A DNA stretch of 64,000 bases, from positions 20,255,883 through 20,319,882 of the forward strand of contig CM035230.1 in assembly GCA_020226215.1 (NCBI GenBank), in the 5' to 3' direction. Source of the stretch: Sindora glabra (Eukaryota > Streptophyta > Magnoliopsida > Fabales > Fabaceae). Positions 62,164 through 64,000 of this stretch are shown piece after piece. Within the stretch, counting starts at the first letter, position 1; every line of letters begins with the position of its first letter. The translations under genes were made by a program, and so were the position numbers. The notes under the pieces are model-generated. The model was given only the letters and a program-made list of their open reading frames with translations. It was not told where the DNA came from and searched no databases.

Positions 62164-62297
62164 AAAGTAGAAGAAATTACTATTATTCTTTGCTTACAAT
62201 AGCAAGATTGACTTGATTTTCACCTTTCCGTGCAGTAAAACTTGACTGTGTGTTTGGTGATGATTTGGATATAAAAGAAATACGTTATGTATCAAAG
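60024..62297 (+). CDS. GH27-type alpha-galactosidase (melibiase family), exons 1-5, 3' partial
   Basis: Likely hydrolyses terminal alpha-linked galactose in the wall or apoplast. Exons: 60024-60073, 60394-60553, 60993-61244, 61894-62068, 62236-62297. All four complete introns have GT...AG borders, and the 699 nt stay in one frame (233 codons). Exon 1 from ATG 60024 gives MVSLMSFYIFLCLWIQG, a good signal-peptide core; this start was chosen because it lies just upstream of an in-frame donor. Family signatures: PPRGWNSYDSF (residues 34-44, the GWNSW-type loop), VVDYLWY (73-79, substrate-binding Asp 75), GRMLPDEERWPSS, GLKFGIHVMGGIS, WRAKD, and DFVKLDCVFGDD, where Asp 216 occupies the nucleophile position of the KYDNC-type motif. 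It resembles the plant 'melibiase family' (Arabidopsis At3g26380 type) more than classical seed alpha-galactosidases. The acid/base Asp and C-terminal domain lie beyond the window, so integrity of the whole gene is unproven. Confidence 0.9.
62125..62161. repeat. (TA)n microsatellite in intron 4
   Basis: About 18 TA units inside the 167-bp fourth intron (62069-62235). The donor is GTACTT and the acceptor CCGTGCAG. The tract makes a longer spurious frame run through the intron; it is not coding. Confidence 0.9.
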
Positions 62298-64000
62298 GTA
62301 TATCTTCTATTATTAAGACTGATTTATAATTATAATTTTTGTCCTAGTAATTTGCAAATTGACTATATTTGACCGTCCTATTCTATATAATATTTCATTT
62401 CAATTCGACTGATATCATGTTAAACCAATTTAAGTTCAAATAAATGACTGTTGTGAAATAGGAGGAGGAAAATCCTAGTTGGCACATAGAGTTTTAATAG
62501 TTTTCAATGTTGGTAATCAAGAAGATGGGTAATTCTACTAGAAATTTGACTTTCTAAAGATTGAATAATTTTCATCATCAAATTGCCTTCAGGTTATATT
62601 TGGATAAAGTATTTAAAAATTTCAAAAAATTTAATATGCAATAATTTAAAATGGCTTCATTTGAATTTCTTTCATATAAAAGATCACTTGTTCGGATAAC
62701 ACATGTAATGATATGTACTTGTGTACTTCATAGGCTAATAAAAAGTTACAAATATATATTAATATTGTAAGTTTTATAATTTGGATTCACTTTAATATCA
62801 TTTTAACGCATATAAAAATTGTTAATGCGGTGAAATTGAAACTGTATGCAAAATAAAACACCAGTAAGTATACCATAGTATGTATAAGGCGATATTGCAA
62901 TTCTGCCTTGAAATTTTTTCATAAGATTTACAATTACATATATTGAATTTTGTAATTTTTTTTCTAGTTTTTTCAAAATATTAGTTAGGTTATAATTTCA
63001 TACATATTTTATCAAAAAATTGCATCGATTAAATTTTAATAAAAATATAAATAATACTTTTGGCAAAAATTTCAATGATATACACATCTCATCTATTTAG
63101 ATTAAAAAAATGACAAATTATGCATGCTTGTTCAAAAATATATATCCTAACAGTTTATTAAAAGAATCCTGCTCCTGAATAAATTTTATAGTATAATAAG
63201 GCTTTTGACTTCCATAACATGCTTTCTTTTTCTAACAACAAAACAAACTACTACATCCGTTGGCAGGGTAAATTCATCAACTAAATTAAATATGTCAGGC
63301 TGTGGCATGAATATATTTTACCTTCCGGACTGAATGATAACCCTATAGGCAGCACAGAGCATGCATTTCAAATTCCACCTTAAAAGGTGGAAATTGAAAC
63401 TCCTTTCTTTATGTGAATGTAATACCTGATTAAATTTCCTAGAAATTGAAAAATCCTTCCGTTAAATATCCAAACAAAGCGTTTGAGATTATGGCGTTTT
63501 TGAATTATTTAAATGATTACATTCCCTCCTTAAAATTCCTTATCCAAATACAGAATTAATGTATGGAGATTTATATTTTCTTATTTTAATTCTTTTATTT
63601 TTAGAAATTAATAAAAGAAAACAATCCACTAATGAAGATATTCAATTATCTCCATGAAAAATTATCCTTCTTAATTTGACTTTTAATCTTACATGATTAA
63701 TTTTACTCCTTTCAATGTCAACGTAGAACTTTGTTCGAAGTCTGTAGTACAATTAGAATTTTGTGCATTTAATACGGCTAACGTGATTAATATAAACAAG
63801 ATGACATCAATTTATAAATTAGAGAGAAGAGATTTGTATGTAAGCCTATTCTTAATGATAAGACTATATATAAGTATATGTAAATTTATTCCATTACTAT
63901 GGTGACATATGCATAAGATAAAAGGTTCTTAAATTTTAACAGAGGAAAGTGAAATATGTGATACTTGGAAAATATTGAAAATTATATATTGAAATATGTG
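62298..64000 (+). other. Fifth intron of melibiase gene (incomplete)
   Basis: Starts with GTATAT after codon 233. No stretch resembling the next expected family block is visible up to the window end, so the intron is over 1.7 kb, much longer than the others (167-649 bp). Much of its length is explained by the MITE at 62592-63554. The 70-codon frame at 63693-63905 has no recognisable feature. Confidence 0.65.
62592..63554. mobile_element. Possible hAT-like MITE in intron 5
   Basis: Left end GGTTATATTTGGATAAAGTA and right end, on the minus strand, TCTGTATTTGGATAAGGAAT are imperfect inverted repeats. A small palindrome CCACCTT-AA-AAGGTGG lies at about 63377-63392. No target duplication identified. 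Confidence 0.5.

Noticed and set aside
61921..62202. 93-codon frame reading through the fourth melibiase intron
   Set aside because: It ends in Tyr-Ile repeats from the (TA)n tract. Splicing at 62069/62235 with GT...AG restores the family motif DFVKLDC, so the read-through frame is not the protein.

Overview
This window looks like nuclear DNA from a eudicot plant. It is very AT-rich, dense in TA/ATT microsatellites and MITEs, and carries Ty1/copia, CACTA and LINE relics. It also has one plant-type split gene with canonical GT...AG introns. The species cannot be named from the sequence. I see no rRNA, tRNA, CRISPR or bacterial-style operon.

Layout. 1-7.0 kb: no gene. It holds a (TA)n tract and a pair of ~0.4-0.5 kb direct repeats (3267-3743, 5626-6047) that look like the LTRs of a non-coding minus-strand retroelement. 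7.0-11.0 kb: a diverged ~2 kb direct duplication whose first copy took in a nested MITE cluster. 11.5-15.4 kb: an exact 32-bp direct repeat around a palindrome, a Helitron-like 3' end, a 334-bp MITE and one possible orphan exon. About 15.97-29.03 kb: a decayed CACTA (En/Spm) DNA transposon with a broken TNP2-type transposase, a broken Transposase_24-type second gene and a well-preserved 3' terminus. Inside it lie an antisense fragment of a plasma-membrane-type Ca2+-ATPase (ACA), MITEs and a LINE fragment. 30.06-34.27 kb: a compact, defective copia element with matching 5-bp target duplication (TGTTC), PBS and PPT. 34.3-41.4 kb: an orphan fragment resembling a cysteine-rich receptor-kinase exon, several exact-period tandem duplications and a hAT-like MITE. 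41.47-49.92 kb: a larger defective copia element with ~1.4-1.7 kb LTRs. 50.7-51.2 kb: a ~240-bp tandem duplication. 53.6-60.1 kb: two decayed tandem copies of the 5' region of the downstream gene. 60.02 kb to the window end: five consecutive in-frame exons of a GH27-type alpha-galactosidase (melibiase family), running off the window in a long fifth intron.

The only gene that looks intact is the melibiase. Everything else with coding signal is a transposable element or a pseudogene fragment. I found no convincing new multi-gene system. The most interesting items are the tandem array of melibiase 5' ends, the ATPase fragment inside the CACTA element, and the ORF-less LTR pair with a recognisable polypurine tract.
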